This document shows, piece by piece, positions 16,101 through 24,018 of a stretch of DNA of 49,834 nt. The notes under the pieces were generated by a model. The model worked only from the letters and a program-made list of their open reading frames with translations, ran no database searches and was not told the origin of the DNA. Position numbers and translations under genes: made by a program. The DNA comes from Ruminococcus sp. CAG:254 (GTDB taxonomy: Bacteria; Bacillota; Clostridia; Oscillospirales; Ruminococcaceae). The DNA lies in contig HF997890.1 of assembly GCA_000433635.1 (NCBI GenBank), forward strand, positions 1-49,834. Reading direction: 5' to 3'. The first letter of the stretch is position 1, and each line of letters begins with the position of its first letter.

Positions 16101-19100
16101 AAATAGGGAATGACACAAAACCTGTCTTTACAGTTCCAGATAACGGCGATTACTATTCCAATAAGGAAACCTCGTTCGTTGTAGGAGATACTTATTATAA
16201 GGCTGCTCTGGCTGAAAATGTTACAAAGGTAAGTTCTGATACGAATATTTCTGTTACCAATACCGTCTATGAAAAAAAGAATCTCCAGATTGGTGTTACA
16301 AAGCAGTGGAGTCCGTCAAAGCCGGATGGTGTTTCCGGCGTTGTCGTAGAATTGCAGCGAAAAGCCAGCAATTCGAATAGCTGGACAGCTTATCCAGAAA
16401 ACGATACCACAAAATCACAGAAAACCTTGAATGATTCTAACAACTGGCACGCAAGCTGGAGTGAGTTGCCGAACCAAAATGTAGACAATACGGGTCGTAT
16501 TAGCTACACATATCGAGTGGTAGAAGTTGGCTATGTCAAAGCGGATGGAACAACGGTTGTTTCAATCCAAAATGATAAGTTTGCTCTTGCAAATGCACAG
16601 GGCAATGCAGATGGACTCTATGAGGCATCCTATGTGAATCAGGAACTGACAAAGGATGGAACTGTTCAAATTACCAATACCTATAAGCAACTGACATCCA
16701 TTGAACTGACACCGGAAAAGAAGTGGGAGGGAGATATTGACTCTCAAACACAAAATCCTTTTGTGGAAAGACCGAAGAGTATTACTTTGCAATTACAGCA
16801 AAAACTGGGAGAAAATGGAACATGGGTGTCGATGGAAGGAAAAACCCTGACATTGACAAAGAATGATCAATCTCAGTATGATAAGAGTACATGGAAATCC
16901 GATTCCAAGAAATTTGAAAATCTTCCAGAAAAAGTGATTCGTGTCAATGCAGATGGTTCTTATACAGAACAGAAGTATTACTATCAGTTAGTGGAAATCG
17001 GCTATACACCAAATGGCAGTGATACTGCAATTAGTATTCCGGCTGGAGAAACCTCTTTTGAAGTAACCGCTCAAAACAACGGTCAAACTTACAATGGACG
17101 TTATTCATTTAGTTCTGATGTGAATAATGGTTATAGCGGTTCTTTGAAAATTAAAAATACTTATAAAGAAGATATTGGATTAAGTAAAAATATTGTAATT
17201 GGAAGAACAAGTTCTAACAGTATTTCTATTTCAAAAGATGAACTGACACAATTTAAAAAGAAAATTGGAACGGAAGACTATTATATATTCAACTATACAG
17301 TAGACTTTTCCAGTAGCCAAAAGGATGCAGCAAGTCCATTTTCTGATATTATTCCGGAAGGATTTGAATTTTGTGAAAATTCAAATTGGGATGGAATACA
17401 GATGGCATGGCAATCTGGTTCCACAATTGATCAATATTCACCATTGACCGGAGATCCAGGAAATATTGCTAAACATTTCGATGGATATTATGAACATCCA
17501 GTTTTCGTATGGCCGACATATGGTATAAATAGTGCAAAAGTTGCTTCTGATTTGAACACAATTTGGAGCCAATTTGGAAAAGGAGAATGGTATTATTATG
17601 ACAGAGCAAATGACAGAGTATATTTTAATAAGCCTGATTTGTGGGCAAAAATGTATATCTGTTATTCCATTAAAATTAAATGTGCAGATTTAGAGGCAAA
17701 GATTGCGAATGGAAATTATGAGATTCTCAATCAAGTAATCAAACATGAAAAAGATGGTGCAGAAACGGCTCAGAAAGATTCAGCTTCTGTTATCATCAAA
17801 AACCAGACCCCGACCGACCTCATCACAAAGACCTATCAGTCAGCCGCTCTTCCGGGTTATATCTCTTATACCTTGGATATTAACCCGCAGGGCAAGACCC
17901 TTTCCAGCGGCGATACCATCGACATCGAAGACCTCTTCAAAACCGTTAGCTATTATGACAGCGACTGGAACGGCGGCGAAACGACAAATGGCGAAAATCT
18001 GGTCGATGTCCTGATGCGAAACATCAATATTTACAAGATTGATGCAAACGGCGACAAACAGCGGCTTTCTGCCAGTGAGTATACCCTGCAGTTCGATTGC
18101 AGCGAAAATGGTGTGCAGAGTGATGGCGAAAAGGGTGCAGCTCTTCTGAAACTGACGGTTCCGGATGCAACCCATTTGCAGGTGACTTATTCCTATAAAA
18201 TCATCGCCAACAAGAATACACCATCTGTCATTCATGGCTGCAAAGTCAGAAAAAATGGCCGCTATGTGCCAATGGAGAGTGGTCTTGTTCCGCCAGCAGG
18301 CGATAAGATTACCTTCTCCAACACGGCAAAGCTGAAAGCAGACAGTGCCTCCGGAGAATCTTCTCATAATAATCAGGAATATACCGTATTCCAGTCTGGC
18401 GGTACGATTTCTACCAACCCGATTCCAAAGATTTATAAGGTCAATACTGGTGACTATACCATCAAATCTTTGCATGCAAGCTTCTTGCTGGCAAAGTATG
18501 AATCTGGAAACTGGTATTATGCATCGAATGTGAATGCAGATGGAGCGATTACTTGGGGCAAGCAGTCTTTCAATGGTAAAAATGTCCCTGCAACAGATGC
18601 ATATGTCATCAAAGTGGAAGGAACACAGCCGAAAATCAGCTTGGAACAAAATGTGCTCTATAAGCTGGTGGAAATCTCTGTTCCGGCAGGTTATGAAGGC
18701 TCGAACTTGAATCTGTCATCTACAGATTTCAGAGCATTGGTGACTGGCTATCTGAACAGCAATCTGACAACGTACAACAATAAGGATTATGCTACATTCC
18801 TGAATCATTATAACCCGAATCATTACTTCTCCTTTAACAGCAATGTCAGCGGAAACCATATTCCACATGATGTGAGCCAAAGCGAGATTCAACAGATTAA
18901 ATCGGGTGATGACCTCAATATTCCGAATAGTGAATTGATTGACATTGGCGTCAATAAGCAGTGGGTGAATAGTACCAATACAATTCCAGAAAATGCTTCA
19001 ATTACAGTAGAACTGTACTGGTCATATGAAAAGAGTACCAGCGGCATTCCAGCCAGTGCAACATTGGCAAAAGCTGAAGATTTAGGCATTCTGGACAGCA

Positions 19101-22100
19101 GCTTTACCGCAACAAAGACTTTGACAAAGCCAGAAAATGCAAAAGTTTGGACAGATTTGCCGAACGGAAAAGCTGGCAAGCCGATTTACTACTATGTAAA
19201 GGAAACTGCTTATACTTATGGCAGTAACACGTATACCTTGCAGGAAGGTGGCAGCTATAAATCTGGTTCTGACCTCGGCGGATATTTGCCGATTTATCAG
19301 AACAATGCAGCCAATGGAGATGCAACCGTTCAGATTCAGAACACACAGCGTCTGATGCTGAAAAAGATGTGGAAAGACATCAACAATGAGGATATGAATC
19401 CGCTGTCGAGTTCTGTCAATGTTACAGTTTACGGTGTTAAAGTAGATTCTGCTGGTAATGAAACCAAAGAAGCATTGTTTACAAATCCAGTTACACTGGG
19501 CGATACGAACAGCTGGCAGCTAGATATTACAAGCTTGATTGGCAATAAAGATTTGAGTGTTTACAAGCGGTTTGAGGTAACAGAAACAGGCGTGGATACC
19601 AGCAACATGGTTATCAGCTGCGTATTTAACTTAAACCAGAATACTGGTGAAATTATTGTTACCAACAAAAGCACACAGCCAACGGATGCTTCTGTAACAG
19701 TTCAGAAAGCTTGGAGCGATGGCGAAACATTGCATGCATCAGAGTCTGTACAGGTTTCTCTGTATCAGTCGACAACAGCTCTTCCATCTGGAATGACATT
19801 GGATGCAAATTGGATTACAGCAAATGCAACCAAAATGACAGATACTGAAACAGCAACATACACCGTTCAGCTGAACAAGGATAATGAATGGACGTATACT
19901 TGGACGGGTCTGCCGTTGGAGAATGCAACCAAGCAGCCATATTATTACTATGTGCTGGAAGATTTGCAGAATAGTACCGTTGCAAACAAGGATAAGTATA
20001 CAGCAACTTACACGAAATCCAGCAACAGCACAGCCTACAAGACCAACTACACCATCACCAACAGCAGAAGTGCGATTACAGTACAGAAGCAGTGGTATGA
20101 TGAAGATGGAAATCTGATTACCAATCTGTATGATGAAGATGGAAATCTGATCGTAAATAATATGGCAAATTTGCAGGAAATCACGCTGAAGGTTTATAAA
20201 AAGACTGGAACAGTTCCAACAGATCCAATTGGCATTGTTGCCTTTGGGGACTCCATTACAGATGGATATAATAATTCATGGGAGACTGGTGGCTTAAACT
20301 GTTCTAAAAATGAAAAGTGTTATCCAAGTAAACTGACAACCATGCTTACAGCAGCTGGTTTCAAATTAAAAAATGATGCAGTTGCAAATAAGGGCAATAG
20401 TGGAGAGCAAATCGGTGAAGCTGGGAATGGATTCCGCAGCCGAGTAACAAGCGATATTCCAGCTGATACTAAGATTGTATGTTTACTAGGCGGTACGAAC
20501 GATATTCATCAAGGCGGCAGTTCTGTAAAGGGCGACCCTGATGGAGTCTTTAACCGTTTGCAAGGATTGATTAGCGAAATTAAAACGCAAGCACCAGATG
20601 CAACGATTTTTGTAGGTAGCATTCCGCATTTTGACTTCTACAAAAATGAAACATTAACAACAGGCGGAAACTGGTGGAATTGGCTCTCAGGTTATGCAGT
20701 TAATGACGGTGCAAAGCCAAATGGCCTCATTGATGAGTATAATGCAAAAATCAAAGCATATGCAGAAGAAACAGCAGGTGTTTACTTTGTGGATGTATGC
20801 AGCGTTGTAACAGATGATGATATTCGTGCGGATGGTTGTCATCCAAATGAAACCGGTTACACGAAAATTGCAACCGCTTATTCCAACGCAATTCAAGACT
20901 ACTACACCAACAAAGAACCGGTTCAGGAAAATGGTCAAGATTTGACCATTACGCTGAACAACAGCAACAACTGGCGTGCTGCGATTGATGTTCCGGCTGG
21001 CAATGATACCTATTGTGTAGAAGAAGTGAATGTTCCAGATGGCTGGGATGTCACCTATGAAAACAACGCACAGCAGGCAAACAGAACCACACCAATTTTG
21101 GTGAAGAACCAGAAGCAGCCGACTGACATCGATCTTACAGTAGAAAAGACTTGGGCGAAAGATGATGCATCTAATCGACCAGACAGCATTTCGCTGACTT
21201 TGCTGCGAAGCAATCGCAAGAAACAGGATAATTCTGATGCTGCAAACACAAGTGAATGGTTCTGGGAAGAACTCAGAATTTCAACGCCAACACCGACAAA
21301 GAACGGCAACAAGTGGACGTTTGCCTATACAGGACTTCCGGCAAGCGATGCTTTTGGAAATGCTTACTATTACAAGGTACAGGAAGCAGCGGTCAGCGGC
21401 TATACCGTTTCTTATGGTCTTAATGGAGCTGGAGAAGAAAACGGCGTGACTGCAGCAGCTGGCGAAACTGCAACCTTGCATGTAACCAATACCCGTGCGA
21501 TTACATTGCAGATTGAAAAGCAGTGGTCGGATGGTGCAACGAATCAGCACTTGAAGGATGCAGTTCGAGTTCGGATTTATCGTTCAACCGATCAAACAAA
21601 AGTTCCAACTGCAAATCTGACCTTGCAGGTTACACCGGAAACGGTTTCTGTTGGTGTCAATGGAACGGCAACGGTTACTGCAAACAAAAAGATTACTGTA
21701 AAGGAAATCGCAAATGACACAATTGCAAATGCAACTATTTCTGAGGACGGAAAAACCTTGACCATTACTGGTGAAGGAGCAGGCGAAACCACCATTACAG
21801 TTACCGATGGAACGATGGAAAAGCGGATTTCTGTTATCGTATCGGTAGAACCAACTTTGAATCTGGATATTGAGCCGAAAAGCATTCAAGTTGGAGAAAC
21901 TGCAATTCTGACACCAAGTATGAGTGATGGAAGCGATTGTAGCGGTGTTACTTATTCGATTACAAAAGGTACTGATGTTGTTTCGATTAGCGGTAATACA
22001 GTTACTGGTTCGAAAGCCGGAACAGCAACCATTGTTGCAGAGCGAAACGGCAAAACATCAAAACCTGTTACCATTACCGTTACAGAACCACCGCTGAGTT

Positions 22101-23812
22101 TGGATAAAGACAATGTGACTGTTTCTGTTGGCGATACGGCTACGATTCAGGCAAACCGAACTGTGACACTTTCACAAAATCCAGATGCCAGCATTGCAAC
22201 GGCTTCTGTAAGTGGAAAAAACATTACTGTAACAGGTGTTGCAGCGGGTTCGACTTCTTTCACTGTAAAGGATTCGGACGGACAGGAAAAGACGGTTTTG
22301 GTTACTGTAGAAAAGAGTGTTGAATTTAAGCTCTATAAAGATGGTGTGGATGTTACAAATAAAGGCTTATCTTATGATGATAGGTTTAAAGTGAAAAATG
22401 GTACTGTTGTAACATTTAAAACAAGTATACCATTTACCAATGTTGAAACTACAGATGGTTGGTTTATATCTGTAAATAAAGTTGATGAGAAAACATTTAC
22501 AGTGGGAGTAGGTCAATATAAAAATCCAAGTGCTTATGATAATGGATTTAACATAACATATAATGATGCTTCTGGAACAAGTATTACAAAGAAATACTTT
22601 GTTGAAATCACAGATGCTGACCCTCCAATTACACTGACAGCTTCCTCTAAATTTGTAAAAACAGAAAAGACTTTGCAGATAAAATCAAATGTAACAGGTG
22701 TGACCTATTCGTCCTCGAATGCACAGATTGCTACTGTAGATGCGACAACTGGACTTGTAACCGGTGTTAGTGTAGGTGAAGTAACGATTACTGCGAAGAA
22801 GAATGGTTATACAGATGGAACAATCAATCTAACTGTTACAGATGTAGATATCACTGGAAAAGTGTTGACAAGTAATGAAGTCTATACATTCAATATTCCA
22901 GAGAAATATCAAGATAACATTAAAAAGTTAGAAGTTTCTTTTGCGGATTATTCTGCTACTAATAATGCTGGAATTAATGTTTATTTTAATGCTTCTAATG
23001 CAATAGATACACAACCAAATAGTTGGATTGAATTTGATGGAAGCAATGGAAATATGAAAAATCTCTATATTTTTAATGATCATAACAATTATTTTTCTAA
23101 AGTGAATTATCAATTTGGTATTGTTAATGGTAATACTGCTATTTGGGAAAAAAATTCAGCATCTAAAAATGAAAAAATTATTTTTCAAGCTAAAGATACT
23201 GTAAACTGTACAATTACAAAAATTAGCATCATAAACGAAGCAGGAGAAACACACACCATTACAAACTTTGAAGAAACATATACCCCCCAATCCCTCTCAG
23301 CCCCACGCAGAGCCGTTGCAGCAGCGGCTGTCATCGAATCGGAACAGTTGCTCTCTGCCACCAACGAAACCGCTGGCGTTCAGACACAGGCTCTCGAAAA
23401 CACCATTGACGCAAGCGAAGTTTCCGATAGCGACTGGGCAAGCGGTCTGCTGCTCGAAATCGATGCAACTGACCACTGGCAGGGCAGCGTGACGAATCTT
23501 CCGGTTACCGACAGCAACGGCAACACCTACTACTATTGGGCGGTGGAAGAACCTGTCACGGGCTATACGCCAAGCTATCTGTTCCAGGATGCTGACGGCT
23601 CGCAGAGCAACGCCATCAAGGCAGATGCACAGGCGGACGGCACAGACATCATCGTCCTGAACACCAAGCAGGATACCTCCTACACCCTCCCCAGCACCGG
23701 CGGAACGGGCGTGACCCGCTATTATCTCATCGGCTTGCTGCTGATGGGTGGCAGCGGACTGGTAGTTTGTTATCAATTTCGGCGGAAACGCCATGGAAAT
23801 TGTGCAAAATAA
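13124..23812 (+). CDS. Giant LPXTG mosaic adhesin (tip-type pilin) with split Cna-B domains, embedded SGNH hydrolase and BIG2 modules
   Basis: A 3562-residue sortase substrate. I start at the ATG in MNINQKIQEF because GGAGGG lies seven bases before it; an ATG six codons upstream precedes that site. Order: long signal peptide (hydrophobic about 23-42); four collagen-adhesin-like modules (about 260-765, recurring (I/W)-(D/E/T)-W-T-I); four Cna-B domains (Lys773, 915, 1060, 1199); two unassigned beta-rich modules (about 1348-1767); a SpaA-like domain (about 1769-1863); six more Cna-B domains (Lys1945, 2081, 2195, 2322, 2675, 2799); LPSTGG at 3522, membrane helix, basic tail. The eighth Cna-B is interrupted by an SGNH hydrolase (about 2370-2596). 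The tenth is interrupted by BIG2-like and unknown modules (about 2832-3440). Base composition shifts abruptly between segments. Size and position suggest a pilus-tip adhesin; its ligand is unknown. Confidence 0.9.
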   Translation: MNINQKIQEFLTEHQYQKKRRIFTAVLSLMIVFSVVSSLIMPAISMTMQDLDDAAAVDTIDAEPAEENMMLLGLGDENRQTEPINLAERATSSGGSFNISAIDIGEDGKGKNEIDNNYVVSTDKTNIKFEVSYTLSNMKDVFKKDADFEHLYIDIENFAINNTYNGILNDEAYSDYMAKNGHGIVNPGTYKVEENRIKLYLTDDYIKYIDGGEGNVTGTLNFSGELSRNNTASGDQTIKIGGKDIVIPFQDKQAGVEKNYWVDSSKGEIEWTITVKPNGLSLKDYTLVDNMLQKASGDVFINPSSAATYNPNDKKVTFDESNTGDVTIKYRTKIGTADLQAGNVTNKATLQKDGENPIEDSKTVTFDKTPVNVTKDGQADYEKGKSRNNKIDWTITIASKYGTSLNGYQIKDANLPDNDVTISPSGTLTKNGDGTWTLNVADNVTGVTLNYSANATDGDNTNSVSIHYPDGSPTDGKAEKTVYYKKESEMISVNKNGNYNQDTHEITWTIQVTPVNGYSLKDYYLEDSQFPSSIDQFTASGCNTSDFTISGNRLTFTSNIKQAVTLQYKTKVSVPDNDTNAEATTVVTNKIEDKFTTTKVVSVPVKSRNTITKTVVGDSYVPEPTSNAISQEFSWKVDITRDGSFDGYIYQDTLTASTNGTHTITADQLAALKVFAKKEYNGNAIELKQGTDYTVDRKTDGSGFEVKFLSTTKDYNYISFKYSTTATIPESAAYGQYIFNNKGSSNKGGGEPNPGVTIEKKNPVQTIDMTVRKDWANDNANVRPNSITFKVQYQENNTGDWKDLKQSGNTYLFEGDNDYSSASVVEVTVDSNGNWATTVSNLPVSVTKNNTEKTYQYRVQEIKYNDTAIKNGEISINSGIYRANNNGISIAVSQNNRTAVVTNTYYPNISLTPVKDWKDSNNQTIPNYNGDITEITVQLVSKNSDGKFYPVKDSSGSPLTAKLNASNGWGKDLTAWSGLSSEKEYRLIETEVKIGNDTKPVFTVPDNGDYYSNKETSFVVGDTYYKAALAENVTKVSSDTNISVTNTVYEKKNLQIGVTKQWSPSKPDGVSGVVVELQRKASNSNSWTAYPENDTTKSQKTLNDSNNWHASWSELPNQNVDNTGRISYTYRVVEVGYVKADGTTVVSIQNDKFALANAQGNADGLYEASYVNQELTKDGTVQITNTYKQLTSIELTPEKKWEGDIDSQTQNPFVERPKSITLQLQQKLGENGTWVSMEGKTLTLTKNDQSQYDKSTWKSDSKKFENLPEKVIRVNADGSYTEQKYYYQLVEIGYTPNGSDTAISIPAGETSFEVTAQNNGQTYNGRYSFSSDVNNGYSGSLKIKNTYKEDIGLSKNIVIGRTSSNSISISKDELTQFKKKIGTEDYYIFNYTVDFSSSQKDAASPFSDIIPEGFEFCENSNWDGIQMAWQSGSTIDQYSPLTGDPGNIAKHFDGYYEHPVFVWPTYGINSAKVASDLNTIWSQFGKGEWYYYDRANDRVYFNKPDLWAKMYICYSIKIKCADLEAKIANGNYEILNQVIKHEKDGAETAQKDSASVIIKNQTPTDLITKTYQSAALPGYISYTLDINPQGKTLSSGDTIDIEDLFKTVSYYDSDWNGGETTNGENLVDVLMRNINIYKIDANGDKQRLSASEYTLQFDCSENGVQSDGEKGAALLKLTVPDATHLQVTYSYKIIANKNTPSVIHGCKVRKNGRYVPMESGLVPPAGDKITFSNTAKLKADSASGESSHNNQEYTVFQSGGTISTNPIPKIYKVNTGDYTIKSLHASFLLAKYESGNWYYASNVNADGAITWGKQSFNGKNVPATDAYVIKVEGTQPKISLEQNVLYKLVEISVPAGYEGSNLNLSSTDFRALVTGYLNSNLTTYNNKDYATFLNHYNPNHYFSFNSNVSGNHIPHDVSQSEIQQIKSGDDLNIPNSELIDIGVNKQWVNSTNTIPENASITVELYWSYEKSTSGIPASATLAKAEDLGILDSSFTATKTLTKPENAKVWTDLPNGKAGKPIYYYVKETAYTYGSNTYTLQEGGSYKSGSDLGGYLPIYQNNAANGDATVQIQNTQRLMLKKMWKDINNEDMNPLSSSVNVTVYGVKVDSAGNETKEALFTNPVTLGDTNSWQLDITSLIGNKDLSVYKRFEVTETGVDTSNMVISCVFNLNQNTGEIIVTNKSTQPTDASVTVQKAWSDGETLHASESVQVSLYQSTTALPSGMTLDANWITANATKMTDTETATYTVQLNKDNEWTYTWTGLPLENATKQPYYYYVLEDLQNSTVANKDKYTATYTKSSNSTAYKTNYTITNSRSAITVQKQWYDEDGNLITNLYDEDGNLIVNNMANLQEITLKVYKKTGTVPTDPIGIVAFGDSITDGYNNSWETGGLNCSKNEKCYPSKLTTMLTAAGFKLKNDAVANKGNSGEQIGEAGNGFRSRVTSDIPADTKIVCLLGGTNDIHQGGSSVKGDPDGVFNRLQGLISEIKTQAPDATIFVGSIPHFDFYKNETLTTGGNWWNWLSGYAVNDGAKPNGLIDEYNAKIKAYAEETAGVYFVDVCSVVTDDDIRADGCHPNETGYTKIATAYSNAIQDYYTNKEPVQENGQDLTITLNNSNNWRAAIDVPAGNDTYCVEEVNVPDGWDVTYENNAQQANRTTPILVKNQKQPTDIDLTVEKTWAKDDASNRPDSISLTLLRSNRKKQDNSDAANTSEWFWEELRISTPTPTKNGNKWTFAYTGLPASDAFGNAYYYKVQEAAVSGYTVSYGLNGAGEENGVTAAAGETATLHVTNTRAITLQIEKQWSDGATNQHLKDAVRVRIYRSTDQTKVPTANLTLQVTPETVSVGVNGTATVTANKKITVKEIANDTIANATISEDGKTLTITGEGAGETTITVTDGTMEKRISVIVSVEPTLNLDIEPKSIQVGETAILTPSMSDGSDCSGVTYSITKGTDVVSISGNTVTGSKAGTATIVAERNGKTSKPVTITVTEPPLSLDKDNVTVSVGDTATIQANRTVTLSQNPDASIATASVSGKNITVTGVAAGSTSFTVKDSDGQEKTVLVTVEKSVEFKLYKDGVDVTNKGLSYDDRFKVKNGTVVTFKTSIPFTNVETTDGWFISVNKVDEKTFTVGVGQYKNPSAYDNGFNITYNDASGTSITKKYFVEITDADPPITLTASSKFVKTEKTLQIKSNVTGVTYSSSNAQIATVDATTGLVTGVSVGEVTITAKKNGYTDGTINLTVTDVDITGKVLTSNEVYTFNIPEKYQDNIKKLEVSFADYSATNNAGINVYFNASNAIDTQPNSWIEFDGSNGNMKNLYIFNDHNNYFSKVNYQFGIVNGNTAIWEKNSASKNEKIIFQAKDTVNCTITKISIINEAGETHTITNFEETYTPQSLSAPRRAVAAAAVIESEQLLSATNETAGVQTQALENTIDASEVSDSDWASGLLLEIDATDHWQGSVTNLPVTDSNGNTYYYWAVEEPVTGYTPSYLFQDADGSQSNAIKADAQADGTDIIVLNTKQDTSYTLPSTGGTGVTRYYLIGLLLMGGSGLVVCYQFRRKRHGNCAK
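20096..20151 (+). repeat. Tandem 33-bp (11-codon) duplication inside the eighth Cna-B domain
   Basis: A 23-bp sequence encoding YDEDGNLI occurs twice, offset by exactly 33 bp, so the frame is kept. It sits in the loop after the isopeptide lysine, where Cna-B domains tolerate length change. Confidence 0.85.
20231..20911 (+). other. Embedded SGNH/GDSL hydrolase domain within the giant adhesin
   Basis: About 227 residues carry a full catalytic set in family order: GDSITDG with Ser2377, a block II-like GNSGEQIGEAG, GGTNDIH with Asn2459, and DGCHPN with Asp2570 and His2573. Such domains are commonly esterases, including acetylxylan and sialate O-acetyl esterases. It interrupts one Cna-B domain: the strands before (ITLKVYKKTGTVPTDP) and after (LTITLNNSNNW) belong to the same fold. 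It should therefore be displayed as an enzyme on the surface fibre. Substrate unknown. Confidence 0.85.
21614..23440 (+). other. BIG2-like and unknown beta modules inserted in the tenth Cna-B domain
   Basis: Between VRIYRSTDQTKVPT and LLLEIDATDHWQGSV of the last Cna-B domain lie about 610 residues. Four stretches have the BIG2 pattern, with sequences such as SVGVNGTATVTAN, IQVGETAILTPSM, VSVGDTATIQAN and SNAQIATVDATTGLVTGVSVGEVTITA. An unassigned module (about 22321-22620) lies between the third and fourth. After the fourth comes an Asn/aromatic-rich module of about 140 residues (22855-23280) that looks carbohydrate-binding-module-like but matches no family I can name. The insert ends in an Ala/Glu-rich linker. 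Confidence 0.65.
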
Positions 23813-23852
23813 ACAAAATTAGAGTTCTTTTGTTGACATTTTTGGAAAAAGT

Positions 23853-23911
23853 TTCAGAACTCCTTGACAAACGCATGGACTTGTGTTACAATAACATCAA
23901 GGAGTTCTGAA
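23853..23911 (+). promoter_or_regulatory. Perfect 15-bp inverted repeat bracketing the major pilin promoter
   Basis: TTCAGAACTCCTTGA (23853-23867) and its exact reverse complement TCAAGGAGTTCTGAA (23897-23911) are 29 bp apart. The left arm overlaps the -35 box; the right arm covers the expected transcript start. Centres are 44 bp apart, close to four helical turns. This suits a repressor binding two sites or looping, although each arm is not itself a palindrome. A related half-motif (AGAGTTCT) occurs at 23821. Confidence 0.7.
23864..23892 (+). promoter_or_regulatory. Promoter of the major pilin
   Basis: TTGACA-N17-TACAAT. It lies just after the adhesin stop codon, with no terminator between, so the pilin may be read both from here and by read-through. 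A second TTGACA at 23833 has no matching -10. The leader is about 120 nt. Confidence 0.82.
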
Positions 23912-24018
23912 TAAACAGAGAACCATGTACGGAACGGAAAACATACCGTCGTAACAAAAAATTAAAATGTGACCGGAAGCTGACACAGAACCGGCACAGA
24001 AAAGAAGGAGCGTTTATT

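Noticed and set aside
23853..23911. Invertible (phase-variable) promoter switch at the pilin gene
   Set aside because: The repeats are perfect, but only 29 bp separate them, much shorter than known invertible promoters, the -35 box lies partly inside one arm, and no recombinase gene is nearby. An operator is the simpler reading.
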